DNA of 55,754 nucleotides from Bacteroidales bacterium (lineage in GTDB: Bacteria > Bacteroidota > Bacteroidia > Bacteroidales > Bacteroidaceae), in contig JALFUO010000054.1 of the NCBI GenBank assembly GCA_022784065.1, positions 1 through 55,754 of the forward strand, given 5' to 3'. The stretch's first letter is position 1, and each line of letters begins with the position of its first letter. The notes under the pieces are model-generated. The model did not search any database, was not told the DNA's origin, and was given only the letters and a program-made list of their open reading frames with translations. This document shows positions 18,375 through 28,063 of this stretch, in pieces. The position numbers and the translations under genes are program-made.

Positions 18375-19742
18375 CTATCGCTTCAGTTTTGCCTCAATTT
18401 CTTCCAAGGTTCGGCGATAGTCCTTCACGGTAGAGAGGTCCTTGGTCACTTGATTGCAAGAATAAATAATGGTGGAATGGTCGCGCCCGCCAAACCGTTG
18501 CCCGATTTGCAGGTAGGGCATGTCGGTATATTTGTGGCAAAGGAAAATGGCCAGCTGGCGGGCGCGCACAATCGCCTGCTTGCGGCTCTTGGAGATAAGG
18601 TCCTTCGCTTTGAGCGAGAAGTGCTGCGCCACGGTCTGTATGATGTCGTCGGCCGTAAGCTGCTTCTTTTCCAGATTGACGGCTCGTGCCACCACCCGCT
18701 CGGCTAAGGCGAGGTCTATGTCGCAGTTGTCCACCACGGAATAGGCCATGATGGAATTGACGATGCCTTCCAGTTCGCGCACGCTGCTCTCCACATTCTT
18801 GGCAATGAACGAAACCACGTTTTCGGGGAAAGTCAGTCCGTCGCGCTTGATTTTGGAGCGCAAGATGTCGCGGCGCAACTTCACGTCGGGGCGTTCCATC
18901 TCTGCCACCATGCCCCATTTGAAACGTGTGAGCATACGCTCCTCGATGCCCTCGAAGAGCACGGGCGGGCGGTCGCAGGTGATGACGATTTGCCGGCTGT
19001 TCTGCTGCAAATGGTTGAAGATGTGGAAAAATGCGAGCTGCGTCTTGGCCGTCGTGATTTCCTGAATGTCGTCGATAATCAAGACATCGATGGTCTGATA
19101 GAAGTTGATGAAATCGTTTTGCGTGTTTTTGCGCACCGACTCCGTGTATTGCGTCTTGAACACGTGCGCCGAGACGAAGAGCACGCGCATTTCGGGGTGC
19201 AGCTGCTTGGTGCGCACGCCTATGGCGTTGGCGAGGTGTGTCTTTCCCACGCCCGAAGGTCCGTAAAGGAAGAAGGGGTTGAAGCTGCCGCGGCCGGGAT
19301 TGTCTGAAATATTAAGCCCCACGGAGCGAGAAAGGCGGTTGGCCTCGCCTTCAAGGAAGTTGTCGAACGTGTAAGAGGGGTTGAGGTTCGGGTCGAGGGG
19401 CAGTACGCGGCGCGTCTGCGGCGTGATGACCTCCTGCTTATTTTCTCGCGCTTGCAGTTCACGTTCGCGTTCGGAGTTGCCGCCGGCTTCGGGGTTCACA
19501 ACTTGATAGTGCAGCCGCGCCGACGGGCCGTAAGCCTGCGCCAAGGCGCTTTTTAACTCGCGAGCAAAGCGCTGTTCTATAATTTCAGGGAAGAAGCGAT
19601 TAGGCACACCGACAAACAGTTCGCCATTGGCGAACCGTATCATCTTCAAAACGCTGAACCAAGTGCTGAAATCTTGCGGCGACACTTGGTTGCGTAGGCA
19701 GTCCAGAAACAGCTGCCATGTAGGATCGGGTGTGTCGGCCAT
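18375..19742 (-). CDS. dnaA: chromosomal replication initiator DnaA
   Basis: LYGPSGVGKTHLANAIG, DVLIIDDIQEI, FGGRDHSTIIYSCNQV. Confidence 0.98.
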   Translation of the reverse strand: MADTPDPTWQLFLDCLRNQVSPQDFSTWFSVLKMIRFANGELFVGVPNRFFPEIIEQRFARELKSALAQAYGPSARLHYQVVNPEAGGNSERERELQARENKQEVITPQTRRVLPLDPNLNPSYTFDNFLEGEANRLSRSVGLNISDNPGRGSFNPFFLYGPSGVGKTHLANAIGVRTKQLHPEMRVLFVSAHVFKTQYTESVRKNTQNDFINFYQTIDVLIIDDIQEITTAKTQLAFFHIFNHLQQNSRQIVITCDRPPVLFEGIEERMLTRFKWGMVAEMERPDVKLRRDILRSKIKRDGLTFPENVVSFIAKNVESSVRELEGIVNSIMAYSVVDNCDIDLALAERVVARAVNLEKKQLTADDIIQTVAQHFSLKAKDLISKSRKQAIVRARQLAIFLCHKYTDMPYLQIGQRFGGRDHSTIIYSCNQVTKDLSTVKDYRRTLEEIEAKLKR

Positions 19743-20016
19743 CGAAAAATATTATAGGTTAACTGCAAAGAGTGTGTGCTATTGGGAATGCAAATTTCCA
19801 TTTTTTTTTTGATATTTCCAATATTTGCAGTTCCAAAATCTGCCCCTTTCTTAGCAGCAAATAGGCGAAACGGACAGGAAAGCCCTTTCAACGCTCACGG
19901 GATGAGGAGATTGTAAAAAGGATTTTTATTAAAATATTTTTTGAGTTCCGAGCGGTCCCCATAGAAACGGATGGCGGGCGAAAACGGCGTGTTTCACATA
20001 AGACGCGCCGCCCGCG

Positions 20017-20048
20017 TTTGGGCATTTGAGGCGTAATTATTAAATTTG
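20017..20048 (+). promoter_or_regulatory. Bacteroidetes promoter for the DUF1573 gene
   Basis: TTTG (20017-20020), N20, TAAATTTG (20041-20048). Confidence 0.65.
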
Positions 20049-20067
20049 CACCTAAGATAATGATATT

Positions 20068-21198
20068 ATGCCATTCTGCAAAAGATACAATCCCATGCGA
20101 AGCTTCATCATATTCCTTTCAGCCTTCCTTTGCTCCACATTATATATATATGCGCAACCGCAAGTGGAGTTCGCTCCAGGCACGCGGCAGGAACTCGGCA
20201 CGCTGCTCTGGCACACGCCGCGCGAGGCCGTGTTCACGCTGACCAACAAGAGCACGCGCCCGCTCGTCATCACCGATGTTCACCCCGACTGCGGCTGCAC
20301 CGACGCGCAGTGGACAACATCGACCATCAACCCCGGCGCGACGGGCACGATTACCCTGCGTTATGACGCGGAACTCCTGGGCCATTTCAACAAAAACGTG
20401 GCCGTCACGGCGCGCTTCGCCGAGGCAGGCGAAGAGCCCGGCGCCGACGAAATGGAGCGGACGTATTACGTGACCATTGGCGGAGAGGTATCGATGACCA
20501 AAGGCGCAGACGTTTCGGCAGACTATCCTTACCAGATAGGAGATATTTACCTGAGCACCGACGATGTAGAGTTCGACGACGTGCATCGCGGCGAGTTACC
20601 CGAGAAGACACTTTACGTGTATAACAACAGCAAAAAATCGTACGCCCCCTCCCTGATGCACCTGCCGCGCTACCTCATCGCCGAAGCATCGCCGCAAGTG
20701 ATACGCCCCGGGCGCACGGGACGCGTGGTGCTGAAACTCAACAGCGACTTGCTGCCCGCCATGGGACTGACGCAAACCAGCATCTACCTCTCGCTATTTC
20801 CCGGCGACCGCGTAAAGCGCGAAAACGAAATCAACGTAAGCGCCACGTTGTTGCCCGAGTTTATCGACACGCCCTCCTCCGGGAAACTTGCGCCCGTATG
20901 CCGTTTAGACTCTACGCACATCACGCTGCCGCCCTTGGGCAAGAAGAAACGCGTGACGGGACAGCTCACCCTGCGCAACGACGGCAAGACCCCGCTGCTT
21001 ATCAGTGCCCTGCAAGTATATAATCCGGGATTGAGCGTGAGCCTTGGCAAGCAGAAAATCATGCCGGGCGAAAGCGAGAAACTCAAAATCACGGTAAATG
21101 CCAACAGCCACTACTTCAAGGGTCGCCGCCGCGTGCTCCTCATTACGAACGACCCCGCGCAACCCAAAACCGTGATAGACGTGATTGTCGGCAAATGA
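20068..21198 (+). CDS. DUF1573 domain-containing secreted protein
   Basis: Two DUF1573 modules (FTLTNKSTRPLVITDVHPDCGCTDAQW; LTLRNDGKTPLLISALQV); signal peptide if the start is ATG 20095. Confidence 0.88.
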   Translation: MPFCKRYNPMRSFIIFLSAFLCSTLYIYAQPQVEFAPGTRQELGTLLWHTPREAVFTLTNKSTRPLVITDVHPDCGCTDAQWTTSTINPGATGTITLRYDAELLGHFNKNVAVTARFAEAGEEPGADEMERTYYVTIGGEVSMTKGADVSADYPYQIGDIYLSTDDVEFDDVHRGELPEKTLYVYNNSKKSYAPSLMHLPRYLIAEASPQVIRPGRTGRVVLKLNSDLLPAMGLTQTSIYLSLFPGDRVKRENEINVSATLLPEFIDTPSSGKLAPVCRLDSTHITLPPLGKKKRVTGQLTLRNDGKTPLLISALQVYNPGLSVSLGKQKIMPGESEKLKITVNANSHYFKGRRRVLLITNDPAQPKTVIDVIVGK

Positions 21199-21214
21199 AA
21201 TTTCTGCGCTTATA

Positions 21215-21246
21215 TTTGGCAAGAAAAGAAAAAAGAAGTAATTTTG
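21215..21246 (+). promoter_or_regulatory. Bacteroidetes promoter for tRNA-Pro
   Basis: TTTG (21215-21218), N20, TAATTTTG (21239-21246). Confidence 0.65.
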
Positions 21247-21321
21247 CAGCGCAAAAGCAAAGGTCTCACGAGTAGAGGCGTTATGCAAAACGCCCGCCAC
21301 AGGAGATTTTGCTATATTTAT

Positions 21322-21394
21322 CGGAAAGTAGCGCAGTTGGTAGCGCACTACGTTCGGGACGTAGGGGTCGGGCGTTCGAGTCGCCTCTTTCCGA
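21322..21394 (+). tRNA. tRNA-Pro (anticodon CGG)
   Basis: Acceptor CGGAAAG/CTTTCCG, anticodon arm CTACG-TTCGGGA-CGTAG, T-arm GGCGTTCGAGTCGCC. Confidence 0.95.
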
Positions 21395-21395
21395 C

Positions 21396-21438
21396 AAGCC
21401 GGTCGATAGACAGTAATGTTTATCGACCGGCTTTTTTT
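21396..21438 (+). terminator. Intrinsic terminator of tRNA-Pro
   Basis: AAGCCGGTCGATA...TATCGACCGGCTTTTTTT. Confidence 0.9.
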
Positions 21439-21538
21439 GTGTTGACAGTAGGGGCGTTTTGCAAAACGCCAGGAAAAAGGTTGATTGCTTTATTCTTGCT
21501 CCTTTCGGTGCACACGACGGGCGTTTTGCAAAACGCCC

Positions 21539-22714
21539 CTACTTGCATTCCCGCCACCACGCCGTGCCGCCCGCCGTGCTGCAAAGCATATAAGGCACGG
21601 CAATCACAGGCACTGGGCGAGCAGAAGCATCGGCAGGCACATCTTTCGCATCGTAAAGGTTAAAACTCAGATACGGCACGCCATAGTCGTTAAACTTCCC
21701 CACGATGCGAGCGGCTTCGCTTTCAGAGAAATATGCCGTACCGTGTTTCTCGGGACACACATAGACCAAAGGCCCCACCTGCAAAGCCACCTCGCCGCGC
21801 TGTGCCTTGCCTTTGGCATCGAGGCGGCGCAGCAGCTGCACATCAAGCGGGAAATCCACAAACACCTCGTCGCCGCTGCGCCATTCGCGCTCAATCACCA
21901 AATATCCGCGCTCAATCGTCGGTTGCTCCCACTCATGCCCGTTTACGTAGACCGTAGGGGCGGGGCGCTCCTTCCCCACGTAGCAAAAATTCAGTCCGTC
22001 GCCTGGCCGGCGCGTTGCCCACATAGGCATACGCAAGCGGAACTTAAACGGCAAATGCTTCTTGCTAAGTCCGAGGAAACGGAATTTCACGCGTTCGCCG
22101 TAGGGCATCTCCGTGTTTTGATCCACAATCATACTGAACTGATCGGTAACGATGCGCGTTGTGCTATTCAGAAAGAAGTTGGCGTAGATGCCTTCCTTGT
22201 CAGTGCAGTACATCATGCCCGGCGCAGAGAGCAAAGCCTCGCTGGCCATACGCCTGTCCTGCGTGCCGCGCGGGTGAATGGTGTCGGCCACGGTGTGCAG
22301 CAGGGCGTTGAACACGAGGCGTTCCATATCGTCGGCACGGCGGGCGTCGCCGGTCATGAGCAGCAACGAGGCATTCTGGTAAAGCGCCACGGCAGCTGCC
22401 GCCCCCTGCGGAATGGCAAAGGGGTCGTCTGCGCCGCCCACGATGTTGAAACGTTTGGCCGCCGTTTCCTTAAAATTATTCACAGCCACATCGAAATTCT
22501 TCCATTGCGACTTAGTCGCCTCTACCGTTCTCGGCGTAGCATCAACGAGCATCGACATGGCAGCGCCGCGCAGGTTGGTGAGGTCTTGCCCCCAAATCAC
22601 CACGCTGTCGGGCGACACGAAATGCAGCGGCGCTTTCAGCCGCGTCTGCGTCAAAGCACATTGCGGCATGGAGGCGAGGAGGAAAAGCAAAAAGAGGATA
22701 AAGCGGATTGGCAT
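21539..22714 (-). CDS. GH127/DUF1680-like protein, shortened and probably non-canonical
   Basis: ADDMERLVFNALL resembles the GH127 ERxLYNAxL signature; C-terminal RLRMPMWA, VYVNGHEWEQPTIERGYLVIEREWRSGDEVFVDFPLDVQ is typical of GH127; only 391 aa. Confidence 0.7.
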   Translation of the reverse strand: MPIRFILFLLFLLASMPQCALTQTRLKAPLHFVSPDSVVIWGQDLTNLRGAAMSMLVDATPRTVEATKSQWKNFDVAVNNFKETAAKRFNIVGGADDPFAIPQGAAAAVALYQNASLLLMTGDARRADDMERLVFNALLHTVADTIHPRGTQDRRMASEALLSAPGMMYCTDKEGIYANFFLNSTTRIVTDQFSMIVDQNTEMPYGERVKFRFLGLSKKHLPFKFRLRMPMWATRRPGDGLNFCYVGKERPAPTVYVNGHEWEQPTIERGYLVIEREWRSGDEVFVDFPLDVQLLRRLDAKGKAQRGEVALQVGPLVYVCPEKHGTAYFSESEAARIVGKFNDYGVPYLSFNLYDAKDVPADASARPVPVIAVPYMLCSTAGGTAWWRECK

Positions 22715-22952
22715 AGCGGCAATAGTAATATGTTATTGCTGCAAAATTATAGAAATATGCGGTATGCGCAGCGTTTGCAGGCAATATATTATATAGCAGG
22801 CAAGAAAATCAGGAGGCTTATAAAGCAAAAGAATGGGCAAACGCCCCGTCTTTCCATGTAGTTTTGCAAAAATAGCTCCGTAGCGCCGGGTGTGCGCTGC
22901 GGAGCTTGCTGTTTAATTAAAGGTATATGATGAAGTATAGTTGGGAAATGGA

Positions 22953-25331
22953 TTAGTTCTTTTTGCTGCCCGAGGAGAGGCGCTGTATCTCGCCGCTGCC
23001 TGCGCCCTGTCCGCGATAGCGGCTGTGGGAGGCGTTAAATCGCCATTGCAGGGTTACGCCCAGCATGCGGCCTTCGCTGATGGTGGACTGGTTCATTTGC
23101 GTGAGATTGGTATAAATCGTGTTATCCCATTGGTTTTTGTTGAGCAAGTTGTAGCCGCGCACGGTGAGCGTGAGCTGATCCTTGAGCCACGACTTGCGCA
23201 GGCCGAGGCTCAGTTGGAAGTGGTCGCGGCGGGTGAGGCGGGCGTTCTGATAGTTACCGGCTGAGGAGTAGCTCATGTCGAGCATCACGGTGTACTTTTT
23301 CGGCAACTCGAAGCTGTTGCTCCATGAACCGTTGAATATGGGGTTTTTCGACTTCACCGTGCCCAGTCCGTCCATCGACATCTCAAACCACTGCTTCATG
23401 AGGTAGAGCGTCCACGTGGGGTGCCATATTTTCTTGATGACGGGCGATGCCGAAACGGAGGCGCTCAGCGTGGGAAAGGACTTGTTGATGTTGGAAATCT
23501 TTACCGCAGAACTGTTGCCCGGCACACGCTCAGCCCACATGATGACAGCATCTTTCACCTGCTGGAACGTGACGTTTGCTTGCAGGAACTTCCACACCGA
23601 CACCGCCGAGACGCTGTGCGTGAACGAGGGGCGCAGATAGGGATTGCCGCCCTGCATCACGTAGCGGTTGGCATAGGTCACGTTGTTCGAGAGGTCGTTG
23701 TAAGACGGACGCTGGGTGGTGGAACTATACGAAAGCATGAGCTGTGTTTTCCCCACAGGGCCGGCGAGGCTTAGTTTCGGGAAGAAATTGTCGTAGGTGC
23801 GGCACTGTCCGGGCTGCTTCACGTTGTTGGCGAAATAGTCGAACGACACGTGCTCGAAGCGCAGTCCTGCCGAGAAGTTCCACTTCTTGATGTTGCGGGC
23901 GTATTCGGCATAGCCTGCCACGGCCTGCTGGCGCAGTTCCGTGCTGGAGCTTTGCACGCCCCACGCTGCTGTTTCTTCCGTGGCGTTTTTCACGATGTAG
24001 TCGTCCGTGCGGTCAGTGAGGCTCGCCTGCACGCCTACGCCGAACTTGCCTCCGCCAAGCGGTACGCCGTAATGGATTTTGGCTGCGCCCGTTATGCTTT
24101 TGATGGGGTTGTCGGTATCAACCTTGCGGTCGTCGGCAGTTTGGCTCTGCTCGTCGCTCGTTTGCGACTGGTTGGCGCGCTGCATGTAGAAGTCGGCGTC
24201 GATGTTGAGTTCCTGCTTGCCAAACTTGCCGTAGTAGTAGGCATTGAGTTGATGCGTGGGCTCTGCTTCGTGGTTCATCAATATTTCAGAGCGCAGCACG
24301 TCGCTCGCCGCTCCGTCCTCGAACACCTGGCTGTTCAGGCTGCCCGAAGCCTTAAAGGGCAACTGGCGGTCGTAAGCGTAGCGCATGCCGAGCGAGCTTT
24401 CGCCTTTGAGGTCGAGGTTGAAGCCGGCGGTAGCATTCACGCGCTTATAGTCGAAGGAGATGCGCTGCGTGAAGTCCTGTTGCCATGTGTGGTCGCTGAA
24501 AATCGTTTGCACCGTCTGGGAGGTCGATTTCATTTTCCACTGCGTGAAATTTCCCTCAGCGAAGAGTTCCAGCCCTTTATGGCGATAGCGCATATTGAGC
24601 TGTCCCGACTCTTTGGGGTAGAAAGCCTGATAGAAATTGGCGATGGCATCTACTCCGAAGCCGTCGCCGGCTCGTTTCACGGTGCGAATGCGAACCACCG
24701 CGCCGACGCTCGAGTCGTAGCGCGCTCCGGGGTTTTGGATCACCTCTACGCTCTTGATGTCCTCCGAGCGCAGGCGTTCCAGTTCCTTCGGGTCGCGCAT
24801 TTCGCGCCCGTTGATGTAGAAGAGCGGCGTGCCTTTGCCGAGTACCTCGATGTTGTCGTCGCTCGTCTTGTTGAGGCCGGGCACTCGCGAAAGCAAATCT
24901 TTTGCGTTTCCCGACTTAGAGAGCACGGTGTTCTCGACCGTCGTGATGATAGCGCCCGCTTCGAGGCGCGAGATGGGGCGGCGTGCCGATACCACGGCTT
25001 CGCCCAGCAGCGAGTCGGTGCTTTCGAGCAGCAGGCGCGGGCTGTGGAGCAGCGTGTCGGCGGGCAGCGTGAGCGTGCGGTAGCCCAGGGAGGTGAGGCG
25101 CACGAGGCATGGCTTTTGGGGCAGGCTGATGCTGAATGTGCCGTCCTCTTTGGCAGTTACGCCGGTGATGATGGTGGAGTCGGCCTTTGTGAGGAGCACG
25201 ATGTTGGCAAAGGCTATGGGTTGGTCCTTTATGTCGGCCACGGTGCCGCCGCCCGTCTTTTGGGCAAAGGCTGCCGCTGCCGGGAGGAGCAAGAGACAGT
25301 GTGCCGCGAGTTTTTTCAGAAATAAGTTCAT
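22953..25331 (-). CDS. TonB-dependent receptor (outer membrane beta-barrel family)
   Basis: N-terminal carboxypeptidase-regulatory-like domain, plug (NTVLSKSGNAKDLLSRVPGL), long beta-barrel C-terminus. Confidence 0.9.
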   Translation of the reverse strand: MNLFLKKLAAHCLLLLPAAAAFAQKTGGGTVADIKDQPIAFANIVLLTKADSTIITGVTAKEDGTFSISLPQKPCLVRLTSLGYRTLTLPADTLLHSPRLLLESTDSLLGEAVVSARRPISRLEAGAIITTVENTVLSKSGNAKDLLSRVPGLNKTSDDNIEVLGKGTPLFYINGREMRDPKELERLRSEDIKSVEVIQNPGARYDSSVGAVVRIRTVKRAGDGFGVDAIANFYQAFYPKESGQLNMRYRHKGLELFAEGNFTQWKMKSTSQTVQTIFSDHTWQQDFTQRISFDYKRVNATAGFNLDLKGESSLGMRYAYDRQLPFKASGSLNSQVFEDGAASDVLRSEILMNHEAEPTHQLNAYYYGKFGKQELNIDADFYMQRANQSQTSDEQSQTADDRKVDTDNPIKSITGAAKIHYGVPLGGGKFGVGVQASLTDRTDDYIVKNATEETAAWGVQSSSTELRQQAVAGYAEYARNIKKWNFSAGLRFEHVSFDYFANNVKQPGQCRTYDNFFPKLSLAGPVGKTQLMLSYSSTTQRPSYNDLSNNVTYANRYVMQGGNPYLRPSFTHSVSAVSVWKFLQANVTFQQVKDAVIMWAERVPGNSSAVKISNINKSFPTLSASVSASPVIKKIWHPTWTLYLMKQWFEMSMDGLGTVKSKNPIFNGSWSNSFELPKKYTVMLDMSYSSAGNYQNARLTRRDHFQLSLGLRKSWLKDQLTLTVRGYNLLNKNQWDNTIYTNLTQMNQSTISEGRMLGVTLQWRFNASHSRYRGQGAGSGEIQRLSSGSKKN

Positions 25332-25390
25332 AGGGATATTATAGATTGTTATTGGTGAATTTGCGTTGGGGCAAATTGGTCGTTGGATTT

Positions 25391-25762
25391 GACAAAAACA
25401 TCCAAAACCGCTTGCGCCGTTTGAAGCCCGAGGGCACGCCGCCGGTCTTAACGCCGAGCCTGTGAGCCTCGCGGCTCACGCTCGTCCTTAATCCCTGCGG
25501 CTGCGGTCGGTTCCCGCCCGCTTCAAAAGCCGCAAGCAAAAAACAGAAAAAAGTGGACGTCTACTTTTTTGCTGTAATAGTAAAGAATATATGCTTTACT
25601 TTATTCTGTTTTTTGCTTGTCCTGTGTGGGCGGGCGGGAACCGACCGCAGCCTTAGCAGATTAAGTAACAGACAAAAGTCGGCAGACTTTTAGGCTGGGG
25701 CTTAATCGGATAAGGCGAGTCGTTAGGCCCACACAGGGCAAGCGGTTTTGACTGTTTTTGTC
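25391..25762. repeat. Element X copy 1: TIR-bounded pair of inverted multi-stem modules
   Basis: TIRs GACAAAAACATCCAAAACCGCTTGC / GCAAGCGGTTTTGACTGTTTTTGTC; modules at 25410-25537 and 25615-25743 in inverted orientation share GGCTGCGGTCGGTTCCCGCCCGC. Confidence 0.92.
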
Positions 25763-25806
25763 TCATTTGAACCAACTTATAAAAGGTTGAGGCTTGAATT
25801 TTGTTG

Positions 25807-26169
25807 CTATTCCGCCCCGCATTGGCGCATTGCTTCAGCTACGTCTGCTACTTTGACGCGCAAAAGCTGCATTTGCTTCACGAGTTCTGGAATTTTTTTC
25901 TGCAAAAGTTCGTCGCGGCGTTCTTCGAGGATGTGCTGCGCCGCCCCTTCGCTCACAAAATAGCCCATGCCGCGCTTCATCAGCAGCACGCCGCGCGAGG
26001 AGAGCAGGTCGTAGGCTTTCACCGTAGTGTTCACGTTTACCTCGAGCAGCACGGAATATTCCCTTACGCTTGGCACGCGCTCGCCTTCTGCGTAGTTGCC
26101 GGCCAGTATCTCGTCGGAAAGCCGCTCGGCTATCTGTACAAATATCGGTATGTTTTCTGAAAATATCAT
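25807..26169 (-). CDS. GntR family transcriptional regulator (YtrA-like)
   Basis: GERVPSVREYSVLLEVNVNTTVKAYDLLSSRGVLLMKRGMGYFV. Confidence 0.93.
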   Translation of the reverse strand: MIFSENIPIFVQIAERLSDEILAGNYAEGERVPSVREYSVLLEVNVNTTVKAYDLLSSRGVLLMKRGMGYFVSEGAAQHILEERRDELLQKKIPELVKQMQLLRVKVADVAEAMRQCGAE

Positions 26170-26972
26170 TTTCCAAAAAGTTTAGGTACAACAACTTGCA
26201 TGCGGCAGAAGAGTTTGTAGGAGGCAAATACGAGGCCTGCCGCGCCGGCAAACATCAGAACGATGAAGAGGATACCTGTAAAGTCTTCGCCAATCTTTAA
26301 TTGGAATTCGCGCGTGCCGACGCTGAGCAATATGTATCCGCTCAGTATGTTAGCAGCGAAGAGCACCACGCTCGTGAGAATGAACGCCCGCTTGCGGAAC
26401 ACAGCGCTGCCGAAAATGTAGACGGCATAGGTGAGCGTACTGGTGGCGATGATGGACCACAGCACGTAATAGGCCCTATCGCCGATTTGGATGGACGTGC
26501 TGTTGAGGAAGTCGCCGATGTCGGTCAGTTCCTGCCACAGTACGGGCGCGATCCACTGCCCATTGCCGCCAATCACCTCGGTTGTGAGCATTTGCGCCGC
26601 GTCGGCCGCGAGGAACACGGGGACGTAGAGCACCCAGTAGACGGGCAGGCAGAGCGTGAGGCGCACGAGGAATTTCTCCAAGTTGGTGGCGGGCAGCATC
26701 AGGGCGGTGATACGGGCGGTCTTGGAGTCGAGGTGGCCCAGGACCGCGCTACCGAAAACCAGGCAGCCCAGTATGAACACGCAGAAGGTTAGGGCCACGC
26801 CGTTTTGCGTATAATCTTGCAACGGGTTGAAGCGCGTGCCGATGCTTATGCACATAAAGGTGAGGAACAAGCCGAGAAACACGCCGGCGTAGGAGGTAAG
26901 GAAGCGCTTGCGGCCCTGAATGACGTTTTGCTTGAGTACGAGCCAATATCTTTTGCAATTAAAGTTTTTCAT
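26166..26972 (-). CDS. ABC transporter permease-like membrane protein
   Basis: Multi-TM; overlaps the GntR start (ATGA), next to an ABC ATPase. Confidence 0.75.
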   Translation of the reverse strand: MKNFNCKRYWLVLKQNVIQGRKRFLTSYAGVFLGLFLTFMCISIGTRFNPLQDYTQNGVALTFCVFILGCLVFGSAVLGHLDSKTARITALMLPATNLEKFLVRLTLCLPVYWVLYVPVFLAADAAQMLTTEVIGGNGQWIAPVLWQELTDIGDFLNSTSIQIGDRAYYVLWSIIATSTLTYAVYIFGSAVFRKRAFILTSVVLFAANILSGYILLSVGTREFQLKIGEDFTGILFIVLMFAGAAGLVFASYKLFCRMQVVVPKLFGK

Positions 26973-26996
26973 AATTCGGCTATGTTTTGAGGTTGT

Positions 26997-27854
26997 TTAT
27001 TTATTATTGCCATTTCCTCCCATCAGTTTTTCCGCCGGCACGGTCTGCAAGGCGTTGAACAGGAGTTCGAGGTCGATGGGCGTTTCGTCGTTGCCGCTGT
27101 TCGGGCAGATAAGTTCGATGCCGCGCATGGTCTGCTGCACGAACAGCGCGTCGGAGAGGTCGGAGCCTACGGCACGCTGCTCGAAGCGCAAGCGGGTTTC
27201 TATTTCGGCCGTCGAGGTGTTGAGCAGCACCGTGCCCTCGTTCACGATGACCACGTGGTCGATGAGTTGCTCCACGTCGCGCACTTGGTGGGTAGAGATA
27301 ATCATCACGCGCTCCTCTGTCATTTCGCGGGCAATCACCTCTCGAAACACCTTCTTCGAAGGAATGTCCAGCCCGTTGGTCGGCTCGTCCATGAGGAGGT
27401 ACTTTGTGCCGGCGGCGAGGGCGAAACTGATATACACCTTCTTTTTCTGTCCCATAGAAAGGCGACCGATGTTGAGGTCGTCGCCCAGTTCGAAACTTTT
27501 CAGGCAGCGCGCGAGAATGTCCTCGCGGAAAGTGGGGTAGAAAGGCGCATTAAGTTGCACGTAGGTGCGCAGCGACACTTCGGGAAGGTCGAACTCCTCG
27601 GGCACGAGAAATAGCTCGCGCAGCGTTTCCGGGCGGCGGCTTTGCGTGGGCACGCCCTCCGCCGTCACGTTGCCGCCTTTGGGGCGCAGCATTCCGGCGG
27701 CGAGATAGAGCATCGTGGACTTGCCGGTGCCGTTCTTGCCCAAAATTCCATAGATGCCGTTTTCCTCGAAATCGAGGCTGAGGCCGCTGAGCACTTCCTT
27801 GCCCCGGCGACCGTAGGTGAATGATACATTGCTGAATGATAACATGGCTTTCAA
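26997..27854 (-). CDS. ABC transporter ATP-binding protein
   Basis: Walker A GILGKNGTGKST, signature LSMGQKKK, Walker B YLLMDEPTNGLD. Confidence 0.95.
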   Translation of the reverse strand: MKAMLSFSNVSFTYGRRGKEVLSGLSLDFEENGIYGILGKNGTGKSTMLYLAAGMLRPKGGNVTAEGVPTQSRRPETLRELFLVPEEFDLPEVSLRTYVQLNAPFYPTFREDILARCLKSFELGDDLNIGRLSMGQKKKVYISFALAAGTKYLLMDEPTNGLDIPSKKVFREVIAREMTEERVMIISTHQVRDVEQLIDHVVIVNEGTVLLNTSTAEIETRLRFEQRAVGSDLSDALFVQQTMRGIELICPNSGNDETPIDLELLFNALQTVPAEKLMGGNGNNK

Positions 27855-28002
27855 AATTTAGGTTCAACCCGCTCTGCTGCGTGACCGGTATGGAGTTTCG
27901 CGGGCTTTGTTTTAGTGTAATAGTGTACTATGACACCGCAAATATAAGGCGGAAAATTGAAACGCCAAAATTTTCAGGCATTTTTTTATAGGAAAAAACA
28001 AT

Positions 28003-28044
28003 CCGGCGCACATCAATCGGTTTTTCCTGATTGGTGTGCGCCGG
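28003..28044 (-). terminator. Intrinsic terminator of the ABC exporter operon
   Basis: On the minus strand: CCGGCGCACACCAATC...GATTGATGTGCGCCGG followed by ATTGTTTTTTCC. Confidence 0.8.
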
Positions 28045-28063
28045 TTAAGCGTCATATAAAACC

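Noticed and set aside
19743-19920. oriC next to dnaA
   Set aside because: No cluster of recognisable DnaA boxes (TTATNCACA) found by eye in the AT-rich dnaA upstream region.
25391-25762. Known riboswitch (cobalamin, TPP, etc.) upstream of the TonB-dependent receptor
   Set aside because: No recognisable conserved riboswitch core; the second copy sits in an unrelated context (cca/HD gene), and the TIR-flanked head-to-head design does not fit a leader aptamer.
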